From positions 1 through 23,516 of the forward strand of contig CAYWJP010000010.1 of NCBI GenBank assembly GCA_964458715.1: DNA of 23,516 bases, given 5' to 3'. Each line of letters opens with the position of its first letter. Within the stretch, counting starts at the first letter, position 1. The position numbers and the translations under genes were made by a program. The notes below the pieces were generated by a model. That model saw only the letters and a program-made list of their open reading frames with translations. It had not been told where the DNA came from and made no database searches. The DNA is from UBA2773 sp964458715 (GTDB lineage Bacteria > Patescibacteriota > Minisyncoccia > Moranbacterales > DUUL01). Positions 1-6,113 of the stretch are shown piece by piece.

Positions 1-66
1 AATACTGGTACTTCATCAGCCGCCGGCGGCTCAGGAATAGTGATTGTGAGGTATCGATATCAATAA
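1..66 (+). CDS. C-terminal end of a glycine-rich surface-type protein (partial)
   Basis: Frame 1 is open from the window edge to TAA at 64-66 and reads NTGTSSAAGGSGIVIVRYRYQ in two parts: a small-residue/Gly stretch, then GGSGIVIVRY. That ending is common at the C-terminus of large secreted glycine-rich or LamG/DUF2341-type proteins, where it forms a last beta strand. Only 21 residues are visible, so the family is inferred from this tail. Hairpin repeats and a strong terminator follow it, consistent with the end of a transcription unit. Confidence 0.6.
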   Translation, partial: NTGTSSAAGGSGIVIVRYRYQ

Positions 67-83
67 TAGCAATTAACAATGAA

Positions 84-138
84 CCCCGGTTAAATAAGCT
101 TTGCTTAATTTAATCTAGGATTAAATAATTTAACGGGG
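84..138. repeat. CCCCGG-type hairpin element, copy 1
   Basis: The 5' arm CCCCGGTTAAAT (84-95) pairs with the 3' arm ATTTAACGGGG (128-138), leaving one unpaired G in the 5' arm. The interior holds two smaller stem-loops: AAGC/GCTT at 96-106 and TTTAATC/GATTAAA at 109-125, giving a branched fold. The same arms recur at 181-236, 14299-14332 and, in part, 23447-23487. An orphan 3' arm (ATTTCACGGGG) lies at 166-176. Confidence 0.75.
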
Positions 139-180
139 CAGGCCTCAATTAAAGAGTGCTTCTCAATTTCACGGGGTAAA

Positions 181-236
181 CCCCGGTTAAATAGAGCGAG
201 TTCTAATTTCAGTTTTGCTAAAATAATTTAACGGGG
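181..236. repeat. CCCCGG-type hairpin element, copy 2
   Basis: The outer arms are identical to copy 1: CCCCGGTTAAAT at 181-192 and ATTTAACGGGG at 226-236. The interior differs and includes a short TTTT/AAAA hairpin (213-223). The spacer TAAACAATTAA that follows the 3' arm is also seen after the arm near 23457. Confidence 0.75.
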
Positions 237-260
237 TAAACAATTAATAATGAATGATAA

Positions 261-286
261 AAAAGCACTTGAGAAGTGCTTTTTTT
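261..286 (+). terminator. Rho-independent terminator of the upstream partial gene
   Basis: AAAAGCACTT (261-270) pairs perfectly with AAGTGCTTTT (274-283) over a GAG loop and runs into a T tract. This is a classic intrinsic terminator, downstream of the partial gene and upstream of the rplA promoter. Confidence 0.85.
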
Positions 287-291
287 GGTGG

Positions 292-314
292 AAAGATATT
301 TGAGATATCTTTTT
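292..314 (+). terminator. Second terminator-like hairpin
   Basis: AAAGATAT (292-299) pairs with ATATCTTT (305-312) over a 5-nt loop, and the T run extends to 314. It lies directly after the stronger terminator at 261-286 and may act as a backup or insulate rplA from upstream transcription. Confidence 0.5.
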
Positions 315-336
315 GGAGTAGAAGATAATAAAAGTA

Positions 337-365
337 TTGACGGTTGGCTTTATTTTGGTTATTAT
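337..365 (+). promoter_or_regulatory. Sigma70-type promoter of rplA
   Basis: TTGACG (337-342), a 17-nt spacer and TATTAT (360-365) match the vegetative sigma consensus closely. The predicted start is near 372, giving a leader of about 70 nt before the rplA ATG that contains the L1-binding-type fold at 386-443. Confidence 0.8.
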
Positions 366-385
366 TGTTTGTATTATCAATCTTT

Positions 386-443
386 TAATTGTGGGAGGTA
401 TTGCTCAATTTAATGAACCAATATCGCCATTACCACTAAATTA
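386..443 (+). promoter_or_regulatory. L1 ribosomal protein leader (autoregulatory site)
   Basis: GTGG (391-394) pairs with CCAC (433-436). An asymmetric internal loop follows (5' GA at 395-396, 3' GCCATTA at 426-432), then a 7-bp helix GGTATTG (397-403) with CAATATC (419-425). The GTGGGAGG...CCAC layout resembles the L1-binding region of 23S rRNA and L1 operators in mRNA, where L1 represses its own translation. A further TAATT/AATTA pairing (386-390 with 439-443) would reach the first base of the rplA start codon. The fold is read by eye; the regulatory role is inferred from known L1 autoregulation. Confidence 0.7.
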
Positions 444-1120
444 TGAAAAGAAGTAAGAATTATGGTAAAGCCGTGGAGATTTTTGATTTGCAAAAAGTCT
501 ATTCGATTGATGAAGCATTAGACATTTTGGAAAAATTTCCCAAAGTTAAATTCGATGAAACTGTTGAAATTCACGTTAAAACAGAAATTAATCCTAAAAA
601 AACTGATCAGCAAATTAGAACTACGGTAAGTTTACCTCATGGAAATGGTAAGGAAACTAAGGTAGCGGCTTTTACCGAGGGTAAGCAAGATGAAGCGAAG
701 AAAGCAGGAGCTGATATTGTTGGGGGTGAAGAATTGATCGAACAAGTTATTAAAGATAAAGACATTGCTGTGGATGTAGTAGTAGCCACTCCAGACATGA
801 TGCCTAAATTAGCTAAAATTGCTAAAATTCTTGGGCCTAAAGGATTAATGCCAAATGTTAAATCTCAGACTGTTAATCCTCAAATTGGAAAAATTATTGG
901 AGAAATTAAAAAAGGAAAAGCTAGTTTTAAGAACGATAATGGAGGTAATATTCATTTAGCGATTGGAAAAAGATCTTTTGATAAAAAAGCACTTAAAGAA
1001 AATTTTGAAGAATTTAAAAAAGTTCTTCATGCTAATAAGCCTGAAGCTATTAAAAAATCTTTTGTTAGGGGTATTTCTGTTTCGGCTACTATGACGCCTG
1101 GAATTAAAATTGCGCTTTAA
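443..1120 (+). CDS. rplA: 50S ribosomal protein L1
   Basis: This is the L1 (uL1) protein, which binds helices 76-78 of 23S rRNA to form the mobile L1 stalk that assists E-site tRNA release; it is also a translational repressor. At 225 residues it has the usual bacterial length. Hallmarks are the N-terminal KRSKNYGKAVE start, KFDETVEIHVK (domain I), the central GPKGLMPNVKSQTV motif, and the C-terminal return to domain I ending in TMTPGIKIAL. The ATG is supported by family N-termini and has no Shine-Dalgarno, but it sits at the foot of an L1-type leader. rplK, the usual upstream partner, is absent here, so rplA is run from its own promoter. rpmG follows 221 nt downstream on the same strand. Confidence 0.97.
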   Translation: MKRSKNYGKAVEIFDLQKVYSIDEALDILEKFPKVKFDETVEIHVKTEINPKKTDQQIRTTVSLPHGNGKETKVAAFTEGKQDEAKKAGADIVGGEELIEQVIKDKDIAVDVVVATPDMMPKLAKIAKILGPKGLMPNVKSQTVNPQIGKIIGEIKKGKASFKNDNGGNIHLAIGKRSFDKKALKENFEEFKKVLHANKPEAIKKSFVRGISVSATMTPGIKIAL

Positions 1121-1124
1121 GAGT

Positions 1125-1277
1125 TTTTCGTTTGGCACACTTCTTTGTTGAAATTTCCGCTTTTTGCTCAACGTATCATTTAATACGTTTCGCTCAATGC
1201 TCAATTTCGCCCCTGCCTACTTGCCTTAATTCGGCGAAGTGGGCCGGCAGGCAGGTCGAATTGCACTCAAACGAATA
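1125..1277. repeat. Long imperfect palindrome with GC-rich hairpin and CATTTA-loop hairpin
   Basis: The outer arms TTCGTTTG (about 1127-1134) and CAAACGAA (about 1267-1274) are inverted copies. Inside are a perfect hairpin AACGTAT/ATACGTT with loop CATTTA (1170-1189) and a GC-rich hairpin (1212-1255, GCCTACTT pairing with AAGTGGGC and CCTGCC with GGCAGG). Its base composition stands out from the AT-rich surroundings. No gene is visible. The 57-nt block 1153-1209 is repeated at 1698-1754. Confidence 0.6.
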
Positions 1278-1341
1278 AACCCCTTGAATTATTCGAAAAA
1301 CTTTTAAACTTTATAAACTTTCTAACTTTTAACTTATTCAC

Positions 1342-1503
1342 ATGTCTCAAGATACTTTAATAAAACTTCAATGCGAAGAGTGCAAAGAAATTAATTACTA
1401 TTCTCATAAAAACGTTAAAAAAATTCAGGAAAAATTGGTGATTAAAAAGCATTGTCCGAGATGTAAGCGGCACACCATACACAACGAAAAAAAGAAAAAA
1501 TAG
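1342..1503 (+). CDS. rpmG: 50S ribosomal protein L33
   Basis: This is a 53-residue bL33, a small protein of the large subunit near the E site. It begins MSQDTLIKLQCEECKEINYY and contains two CxxC pairs (Cys11/Cys14 in CEEC and Cys38/Cys41 in CPRC), the zinc-ribbon form of L33, then HTIHNEKKKK. Length, the YYSHKNVKK core and the Lys-rich tail fit the family. There is no Shine-Dalgarno before the ATG, as elsewhere in the window. It follows rplA in the same direction and is followed by a terminator at 1793-1817. The usual secE/nusG neighbours are not seen here. Confidence 0.93.
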   Translation: MSQDTLIKLQCEECKEINYYSHKNVKKIQEKLVIKKHCPRCKRHTIHNEKKKK

Positions 1504-1792
1504 CGAGATTAATTTTCGGCACATTTTCTCGTTTTGGGACTAAATTCAAATACCCTTTCTATTCAATATAAAATTTTTGGCTAAATTATCCAAAAATTTT
1601 CTTACATTGACTATGGCCAGTGCTTCAAAAATTGTTTGAATAATTTATTTCAAAAATTTTAAATTTTACTACGAAACTGTATTCGAACTTAATCCCTATT
1701 TCCGCCACTCGTTCGCCGTACCATTTAGTACGACTAGCTTGGTGCTCAAATTCGTCTCAAACTGCGCTCAAAAAGAAAACCTCTCGTTTGAT
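1504..1792. repeat. Repeat-rich intergenic region downstream of rpmG
   Basis: No open frame of note is present. Three related segments are recognisable: about 1593-1650, similar to about 11850-11935 downstream of the sensor kinase; 1643-1686, similar to 6243-6284 inside rnhB, including an 18-nt exact match; and 1698-1754, a second copy of the 57-nt CATTTA-loop block (hairpin CGTAC/GTACG at 1717-1732). The region looks like a mosaic of dispersed repeats. Confidence 0.55.
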
Positions 1793-1817
1793 AAACCCGT
1801 TCTTTTGCGGGTTTTTT
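1793..1817 (+). terminator. Rho-independent terminator after rpmG
   Basis: AAACCCG (1793-1799) pairs with CGGGTTT (1808-1814) over an 8-nt loop and is followed by a T tract to 1817. It separates the rplA-rpmG unit from the pheS promoter. Confidence 0.8.
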
Positions 1818-1830
1818 GTTTATTAAACAG

Positions 1831-1859
1831 TTGATATTCTTGTTTACTTGTGGAATAAT
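1831..1859 (+). promoter_or_regulatory. Probable pheS promoter
   Basis: TTGATA (1831-1836), a 17-nt spacer and AATAAT (1854-1859), preceded by TG at 1851-1852 (extended -10), make a reasonable sigma70 promoter. It lies just after a terminator and about 145 nt upstream of pheS. Confidence 0.55.
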
Positions 1860-1862
1860 GAG

Positions 1863-1997
1863 GAAGAAGTTGGTAAAGTTAGAAAGTCCGTAAAGTTCAT
1901 AAAGTTGAAAGGGGCAGGTTTTTATAATTTCACAAACTTTTAAATTTTACTAATTTGCTGACTTTTAAACTTTACAAACTTTAAAAACTTTTAAACT
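1863..1997. repeat. Degenerate AAAGTT-type repeat arms upstream of pheS
   Basis: A run of AAAGTT/ATAAAGTT-like words (1866-1911) is followed by the inverse orientation (AAACTTT, ACTTTTAAAC; 1931-1996), forming a long imperfect palindrome. The same word family occurs at 1300-1335, 10703-10762 and 18083-18133. It occupies the pheS 5' leader. No T-box motif is present here, unlike the glyS leader. Confidence 0.55.
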
Positions 1998-2004
1998 AAA
2001 GTCT

Positions 2005-3039
2005 ATGTCTAAAGATATTTTGGAAAAAATAAAAATTGATTTTGATAAGGAAATTCAAGCGGTGGGATCTGATTTGGAAAAATTAGAAAAGCTTCGAATT
2101 AAATTTTTAAGTCGAAAAAGCGAACTCAATCAACTGCTGAAAGGGATTAAAGATTTGAGCTCAGAAGAGAAGAAAGAATTTGGTCCTTTGGCTAATCAAA
2201 CTCGAAAAGAAATTGAGACTCAACTAACAGATTTAATTGAAGAAATTCAACAGAAAAAAGACTTAGAAAAAGAATGGATTGATGTAACTGCACCAGGGAA
2301 GAAAGAAGAGATTGGACATCTGAATTTATTGTCAAAGACTCAAAGAGAGATTGAAAATATTTTTACTTCAATGAGTTTTGAAATTGCTGATGGTCCAGAG
2401 GTTGAAAACGAATGGTATAATTTTGACTCTTTAAATATTCCCAAAAATCATCCGGCTCGAGATTTGTGGGATACTTTTTGGATGAAAAACAGAAATGAAA
2501 AAGAAGAAAAATTGTTACTTAGAACTCACACTTCTAATGCCCAAGTGCGTTATATGGAAAATAATAAACCTCCTTTTCAAATAATTGTTCCAGGAAAAGC
2601 TTATCGTTATGAATCTACTGACGCACATCACGAGCATTCTTTTTGCCAATTTGAAGCATTGGTAGTGGGAGATTCAGTGAATGTGGCTAATTTCAAAAGC
2701 ATTGCTCAGGAATTTTTTAGTGCTTTTTTTGGAGAGAAAATGAAGATTAGATTACGACCAAGCTATTTTCCGTTTACTGAGCCTAGTTTCGAGTTTGATA
2801 TTTCTTGTAAAGTCTGTCAGGGGAAAGGTTGTCCAACTTGTGGTCATACTGGTTGGTTGGAAATGGGCGGGTGTGGAATGGTAAACCAAAAAGTTTTTCA
2901 ATCGGCTGGTTATGAAAAAAATAAATACCAAGGTTTTGCTTGGGGTTTTGGAGTTGAACGACTGGCAATGATGAAGTATAAAGTTGATGATATTAGAAAT
3001 TTTAGAAGTGGAGACCTAAGATTCGTGAAACAATTTTGA
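2005..3039 (+). CDS. pheS: Phenylalanyl-tRNA synthetase alpha subunit
   Basis: PheS is the catalytic class II subunit of the (alpha-beta)2 enzyme that charges tRNA-Phe. At 344 residues it is close to the usual 330-350. Residues 1-90 form the N-terminal coiled coil that binds tRNA. Motif 1 starts around GPEVENEWYNFD (130-141), motif 2 is GKAYRYESTDAHHEHSFCQ (197-215), and motif 3 is GFGVERLAMMK (314-324). FCQ replaces the more common FHQ at the end of motif 2. A four-cysteine insert, CKVCQGKGCPTCG (C268, C271, C276, C279), looks like a zinc knuckle and is not in E. coli PheS. pheT is separated from it by an S23-type gene rather than adjacent. No Shine-Dalgarno precedes the ATG. Confidence 0.96.
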   Translation: MSKDILEKIKIDFDKEIQAVGSDLEKLEKLRIKFLSRKSELNQLLKGIKDLSSEEKKEFGPLANQTRKEIETQLTDLIEEIQQKKDLEKEWIDVTAPGKKEEIGHLNLLSKTQREIENIFTSMSFEIADGPEVENEWYNFDSLNIPKNHPARDLWDTFWMKNRNEKEEKLLLRTHTSNAQVRYMENNKPPFQIIVPGKAYRYESTDAHHEHSFCQFEALVVGDSVNVANFKSIAQEFFSAFFGEKMKIRLRPSYFPFTEPSFEFDISCKVCQGKGCPTCGHTGWLEMGGCGMVNQKVFQSAGYEKNKYQGFAWGFGVERLAMMKYKVDDIRNFRSGDLRFVKQF

Positions 3040-3042
3040 GCT

Positions 3043-3095
3043 AGTGATTAGTGATTAGTGATTAGGAAATTAGTTAATTAGGGGTTGATTGGTTG
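3043..3095. repeat. GATTAGT-type repeats, left arm flanking the S23-type gene
   Basis: Tandem TGATTAG words begin just after the pheS stop and lead into ATTAGTTAATTAGG (3069-3082). That 14-mer is the exact reverse complement of CCTAATTAACTAAT at 3517-3530, so the two arms bracket the S23-type gene. Confidence 0.7.
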
Positions 3096-3138
3096 TATAT
3101 TTAAATATAGAGAATAATTTTCAAAAAAATTAAGTTAA

Positions 3139-3510
3139 ATAAAAAGTACAATCGAAAACTTAGAGATATACAAATTAGCAGAACGGATTGAAGTGTTTTT
3201 GTATAAATTAGTTAAACGATTTCCTGGCGATGAAAGATATAGAATGGTTGATCAAATATGTAGGGCTTCAAACGCTATAACTTCAAATATTGCAGAAGGC
3301 TATGGAAGGTATCATTATAAGGAAAAAATTCGTTATCTCCATATTTCTCGAGGAGAGGCTTGGGAATTAAGACAATTAATAATCAGAGCTTACAAAAAGG
3401 ATTTGATTAAAAAAGAAAAGTCAGATTTTTTAGAAGACAAAATTACAAATTTAATAAAAGGAATAAACGGGTATATCAGATATTTTAGGGGAAAACAAAA
3501 GCAAGATTAG
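3139..3510 (+). CDS. S23/bAvd-like four-helix-bundle protein (23S rRNA intervening-sequence protein family)
   Basis: The core, FPGDERYRMVDQICRASNAI then NIAEGYGRYHYKEKIRYL, is the four-helix-bundle signature of the S23/IVP family (related to the Avd accessory protein of retroelements); its molecular role is unknown. A GTG at 3193 opens the first canonical frame, but homology clearly extends upstream: codons 3139-3192 read IKSTIENLEIYKLAERIE, the usual family N-terminus. Between the in-frame TAA at 3136 and 3193 there is no ATG, GTG or TTG, so the likely start is ATA at 3139, or the original start was lost by mutation. From 3139 the product would be 123 residues, near family length. It sits between pheS and pheT and is bracketed by a perfect 14-bp inverted repeat, which suggests a mobile or inserted cassette. 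Confidence 0.8.
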   Translation: MKSTIENLEIYKLAERIEVFLYKLVKRFPGDERYRMVDQICRASNAITSNIAEGYGRYHYKEKIRYLHISRGEAWELRQLIIRAYKKDLIKKEKSDFLEDKITNLIKGINGYIRYFRGKQKQD

Positions 3511-3514
3511 TAAA

Positions 3515-3553
3515 CTCCTAATTAACTAATCTTCCAATTAATTAACTAACTAA
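3515..3553. repeat. Right arm of the inverted repeat flanking the S23-type gene
   Basis: CCTAATTAACTAAT (3517-3530) is the perfect inverse of 3069-3082. It continues into degenerate CCAATTAATTAACTAACT words up to the pheT start codon, so the pheT 5' end is built directly on the repeat. Confidence 0.7.
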
Positions 3554-3557
3554 AACA

Positions 3558-5975
3558 ATGAAGTTTTCATATAATTGGCTGAAAGAAGTTTCAAAGACAA
3601 AAAAAAGTGTCGAAGAATTAATCAATCTAGTGATGCTAAAAGGTTTTGAGCTAGATGAAAGAATTAATTTAGCTGCAAATTTTAAAAACTTCATAGTAGG
3701 GGAAGTTTTAGCAGTGAAAAATCATCCAGACGCTGATAGATTGAAAGTGGTTAGTTTAAATTTGGGAGAATTTGGCCAAGAAGTTCAAATTGTTTGTGGT
3801 GCATCAAATGTCGCAGTTGGACAAAAAGTTCCAGTAGCCTTGCCTGAGGCAATTTTACCGAATAGTAAAATTAAGATTAAAAAAGCTGAGATGCGAGGAG
3901 TGGAATCTAATGGAATGATTTGCGCTGAAGATGAGCTTGGTTTGGGAAAAGATCACGATGGGATTATGATCTTAGACGACAATTTAAAAGTAGGAGTTGA
4001 TTTAGCCGAAGCTTTGAATTTGAAAGACGAAATTTTGGATTTTGATATTTTGCCTAATCGATCTCATGATTGTTTGAGTTATCAGGGGTTGGCTCGAGAA
4101 ATTGCGGCGATGGAAAATCGGAAGATAGATTTTCCTTCCCAGCCAAAGGCGGGCACGGCAAAGGTGGTCACGGCAAAGGCGGATTTAAAAAATACTGATT
4201 ATAAAAAAAAGGGCGAATTGTTGAACATTAAAATTGAAGAAAGAAAGCTTTGCCCTAGATATATGGGGGCAGTTTTAAAAAATATTAAATTGCGAAAATC
4301 TCCTGATTGGATGCAAGCTCGTTTAGTAGCTAGTGGAATGGAGCCAATTAATAATGTGGTGGATATCACCAATTATGTGATGTTGGAAACTGGAAGTCCA
4401 CTGCACGCTTTTGATTTTGAGGAAGTGGCTGATAACGGGAAAGTTAACGTTGTAGTCCGAAAAGCTCAGAAAGAAGAGAAGTTGGAATTGCTTAGCGATG
4501 TTGATTTAGAGCTGCATGAAGACGATTTGATAATTGCTAATCAAAACAAAGCCACGGCTTTAGCTGGGATTAAAGGCGGTAAAAAATCTGGTATCAATTC
4601 CAATACTAATCAAATTGTTTTAGAAGCCGCTAATTTTGATTTACTGGGAATTAGAAAAGCTCGACAACGACATAGTTTGGCAACTGAGTCCCAAGCTCGG
4701 TTTGAGAAGGGAATTAGTCCCGTTTTAACTCAAGTGGCACTGGAGAGAGCGGTAGCGCTTTTGCAGGAGTATGCTGGAGCAGAGTTGATAGAAATAGTTG
4801 ATTGTAATCACTTCGAAAATAAGAATCAAGTAGTTGAGCTTGATGTAAAAAGTATCGAGAGACTTTTAGGAGAAAAAGTTGATATTGACGAGGTTTTTAC
4901 AATTTTGGAAAATTTAGATTTTGCAATTAATGATAAAGAAAAATCGCAAGTTAAAGTTATTGTTCCTTATTGGCGATTGGATATTGAGGGTCAGGCTGAT
5001 TTTATTGAAGAAATTGGAAGAATCAAAGGTTATGGAAATATCAAGGAACAATATTTAATGACGGCTTCAAAACCTAGCAAACGGAATTTAGAAAGAGAGT
5101 TAGAATGGGAATTGAAAGATTGCTTAGTAGCCTTGGGTTTTGATGAGGTTATTAATTATTCTTTTTATGGTAATCAAGATGTTGAGATTGGAAAAATTTC
5201 TGGTGAGCATTTTGAATTAGAAAATCCCAATAGCAAAGGGCAAAATTTAATGCGAAAAAGTTTGTTGTCGGGGATTATTCAGGCTAGTAAATTAAATCAA
5301 AAAAACTTTGATGATTTTTGTTTGTTTGAAATTGGGAGAATTTATTTGCCAGAGAAAAATCCTGGCGAAGAAATGAAAATTGCAGGAGCTTGTTTTAATA
5401 GTTTATTAAAATTACCGGAATTATTTTATTTAACTAAAGAAAAAATTAAATCTTTGGTTCAAAAAATCGCTAATCAAGAAGTTGAATTTAAAGTCCTAGA
5501 AAAGCCAACGACTAATTTTTTACATTTAACCAGAAGAGCCGAGATTTTAGTGGGTGGTAAAAAAATCGGTGAGTTAGGAGAGATTAATCCGAAAGTAGCT
5601 AAAAATTATAAAACAAAAAAACAGTTTGTTGTTTTCGAATTAGATTTTAAGATCTTATTTAATCTTCAAGCTAATAAGAAATTATTTCAATCAATTCAAA
5701 AATTCCCATCAGTCGAAAGAGATTTAGCGATGTTTGTTGATAGTAAAACTGAAGTGGCCGAGGTAGAAAAAAATATTCAAAAAAGTGGAGGAGCGATGTT
5801 AAAAGAAATTAGACTTTTTGATATTTTTGAAGACGAGGAAAATAATAAAAAATCTTTTGCTTTTCATTTGAAATTTGTAAAAATTGATTCTACTTTGAAA
5901 GGTGAGGAGGTTGATGAGAAAATGAAGGAGATTATGAAAGCGTTAGAACAGTCAGGTTGCCAGATTAGGAAATAA
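3558..5975 (+). CDS. pheT: Phenylalanyl-tRNA synthetase beta subunit
   Basis: PheT pairs with PheS, recognises tRNA-Phe and edits Tyr-tRNA-Phe. At 805 residues it is full length. In order: N-terminal B1 segment (MKFSYNWLKE), EMAP/OB-type tRNA-binding domain (GEVLAVKNHPDADRLKVV, about 47-64), B3/B4 editing domain (about 215-380), B5 domain (about 410-480), catalytic-like core (FIEEIGRIKGYGNI, about 485-500) and the C-terminal ferredoxin-fold anticodon-binding domain (FPSVERDLAMFVD to the end). Residues 195-209, at the linker into B3/B4, come from three copies of a GC-rich 15-nt repeat, a likely in-frame insertion. No Shine-Dalgarno precedes the ATG at 3558. The partner pheS lies upstream beyond the S23-type gene. 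Confidence 0.97.
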   Translation: MKFSYNWLKEVSKTKKSVEELINLVMLKGFELDERINLAANFKNFIVGEVLAVKNHPDADRLKVVSLNLGEFGQEVQIVCGASNVAVGQKVPVALPEAILPNSKIKIKKAEMRGVESNGMICAEDELGLGKDHDGIMILDDNLKVGVDLAEALNLKDEILDFDILPNRSHDCLSYQGLAREIAAMENRKIDFPSQPKAGTAKVVTAKADLKNTDYKKKGELLNIKIEERKLCPRYMGAVLKNIKLRKSPDWMQARLVASGMEPINNVVDITNYVMLETGSPLHAFDFEEVADNGKVNVVVRKAQKEEKLELLSDVDLELHEDDLIIANQNKATALAGIKGGKKSGINSNTNQIVLEAANFDLLGIRKARQRHSLATESQARFEKGISPVLTQVALERAVALLQEYAGAELIEIVDCNHFENKNQVVELDVKSIERLLGEKVDIDEVFTILENLDFAINDKEKSQVKVIVPYWRLDIEGQADFIEEIGRIKGYGNIKEQYLMTASKPSKRNLERELEWELKDCLVALGFDEVINYSFYGNQDVEIGKISGEHFELENPNSKGQNLMRKSLLSGIIQASKLNQKNFDDFCLFEIGRIYLPEKNPGEEMKIAGACFNSLLKLPELFYLTKEKIKSLVQKIANQEVEFKVLEKPTTNFLHLTRRAEILVGGKKIGELGEINPKVAKNYKTKKQFVVFELDFKILFNLQANKKLFQSIQKFPSVERDLAMFVDSKTEVAEVEKNIQKSGGAMLKEIRLFDIFEDEENNKKSFAFHLKFVKIDSTLKGEEVDEKMKEIMKALEQSGCQIRK
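4142..4186 (+). repeat. In-frame 15-nt tandem repeat (x3) inside pheT
   Basis: Three consecutive 15-mers, GCCAAAGGCGGGCAC, GGCAAAGGTGGTCAC and GGCAAAGGCGGATTT, encode PKAGT, AKVVT and AKAD-like pentapeptides. GC content is far above the rest of the gene. The length is a multiple of three, so the reading frame is preserved. Confidence 0.75.
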
Positions 5976-6113
5976 ACAATTAGAAACACTCAATACTCAA
6001 TATCCAATATCCATTCAATATCTAAATATTTTAATAATCAATTTTTTAAATTGAATGTTGGATATTAATTAATTGAATGAGGGTTGGTTATTGTATGTTG
6101 AACATTTATCAAT
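5976..6113. repeat. CAATATC-type palindromic spacer between pheT and rnhB
   Basis: Repeated CAATACT/CAATATC words form one arm. AATATCCAA (5999-6007) pairs with TTGGATATT (6058-6066) and CATTCAAT (6012-6019) pairs with ATTGAATG (6050-6057), giving about 17 bp with one 4-nt bulge. There is no T tract, so it is not an obvious terminator. Confidence 0.6.

Noticed and set aside
337..456. A 39-codon hydrophobic frame starting TTG before rplA and overlapping its start
   Set aside because: The TTG is the first part of a TTGACG -35 box in a well-formed promoter (TATTAT at 17-nt spacing), and the rest overlaps the L1 leader fold; no ribosome binding site.
1861..2004. T-box or Phe attenuator before pheS
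   Set aside because: No GGGTGG-type T-box, no Phe-rich leader peptide and no terminator in the leader, only AAAGTT repeats.
3043..3095. CRISPR-like array from repeated TGATTAG words
   Set aside because: Units are 7-8 nt, adjacent and degenerate, with no spacers and no cas genes.
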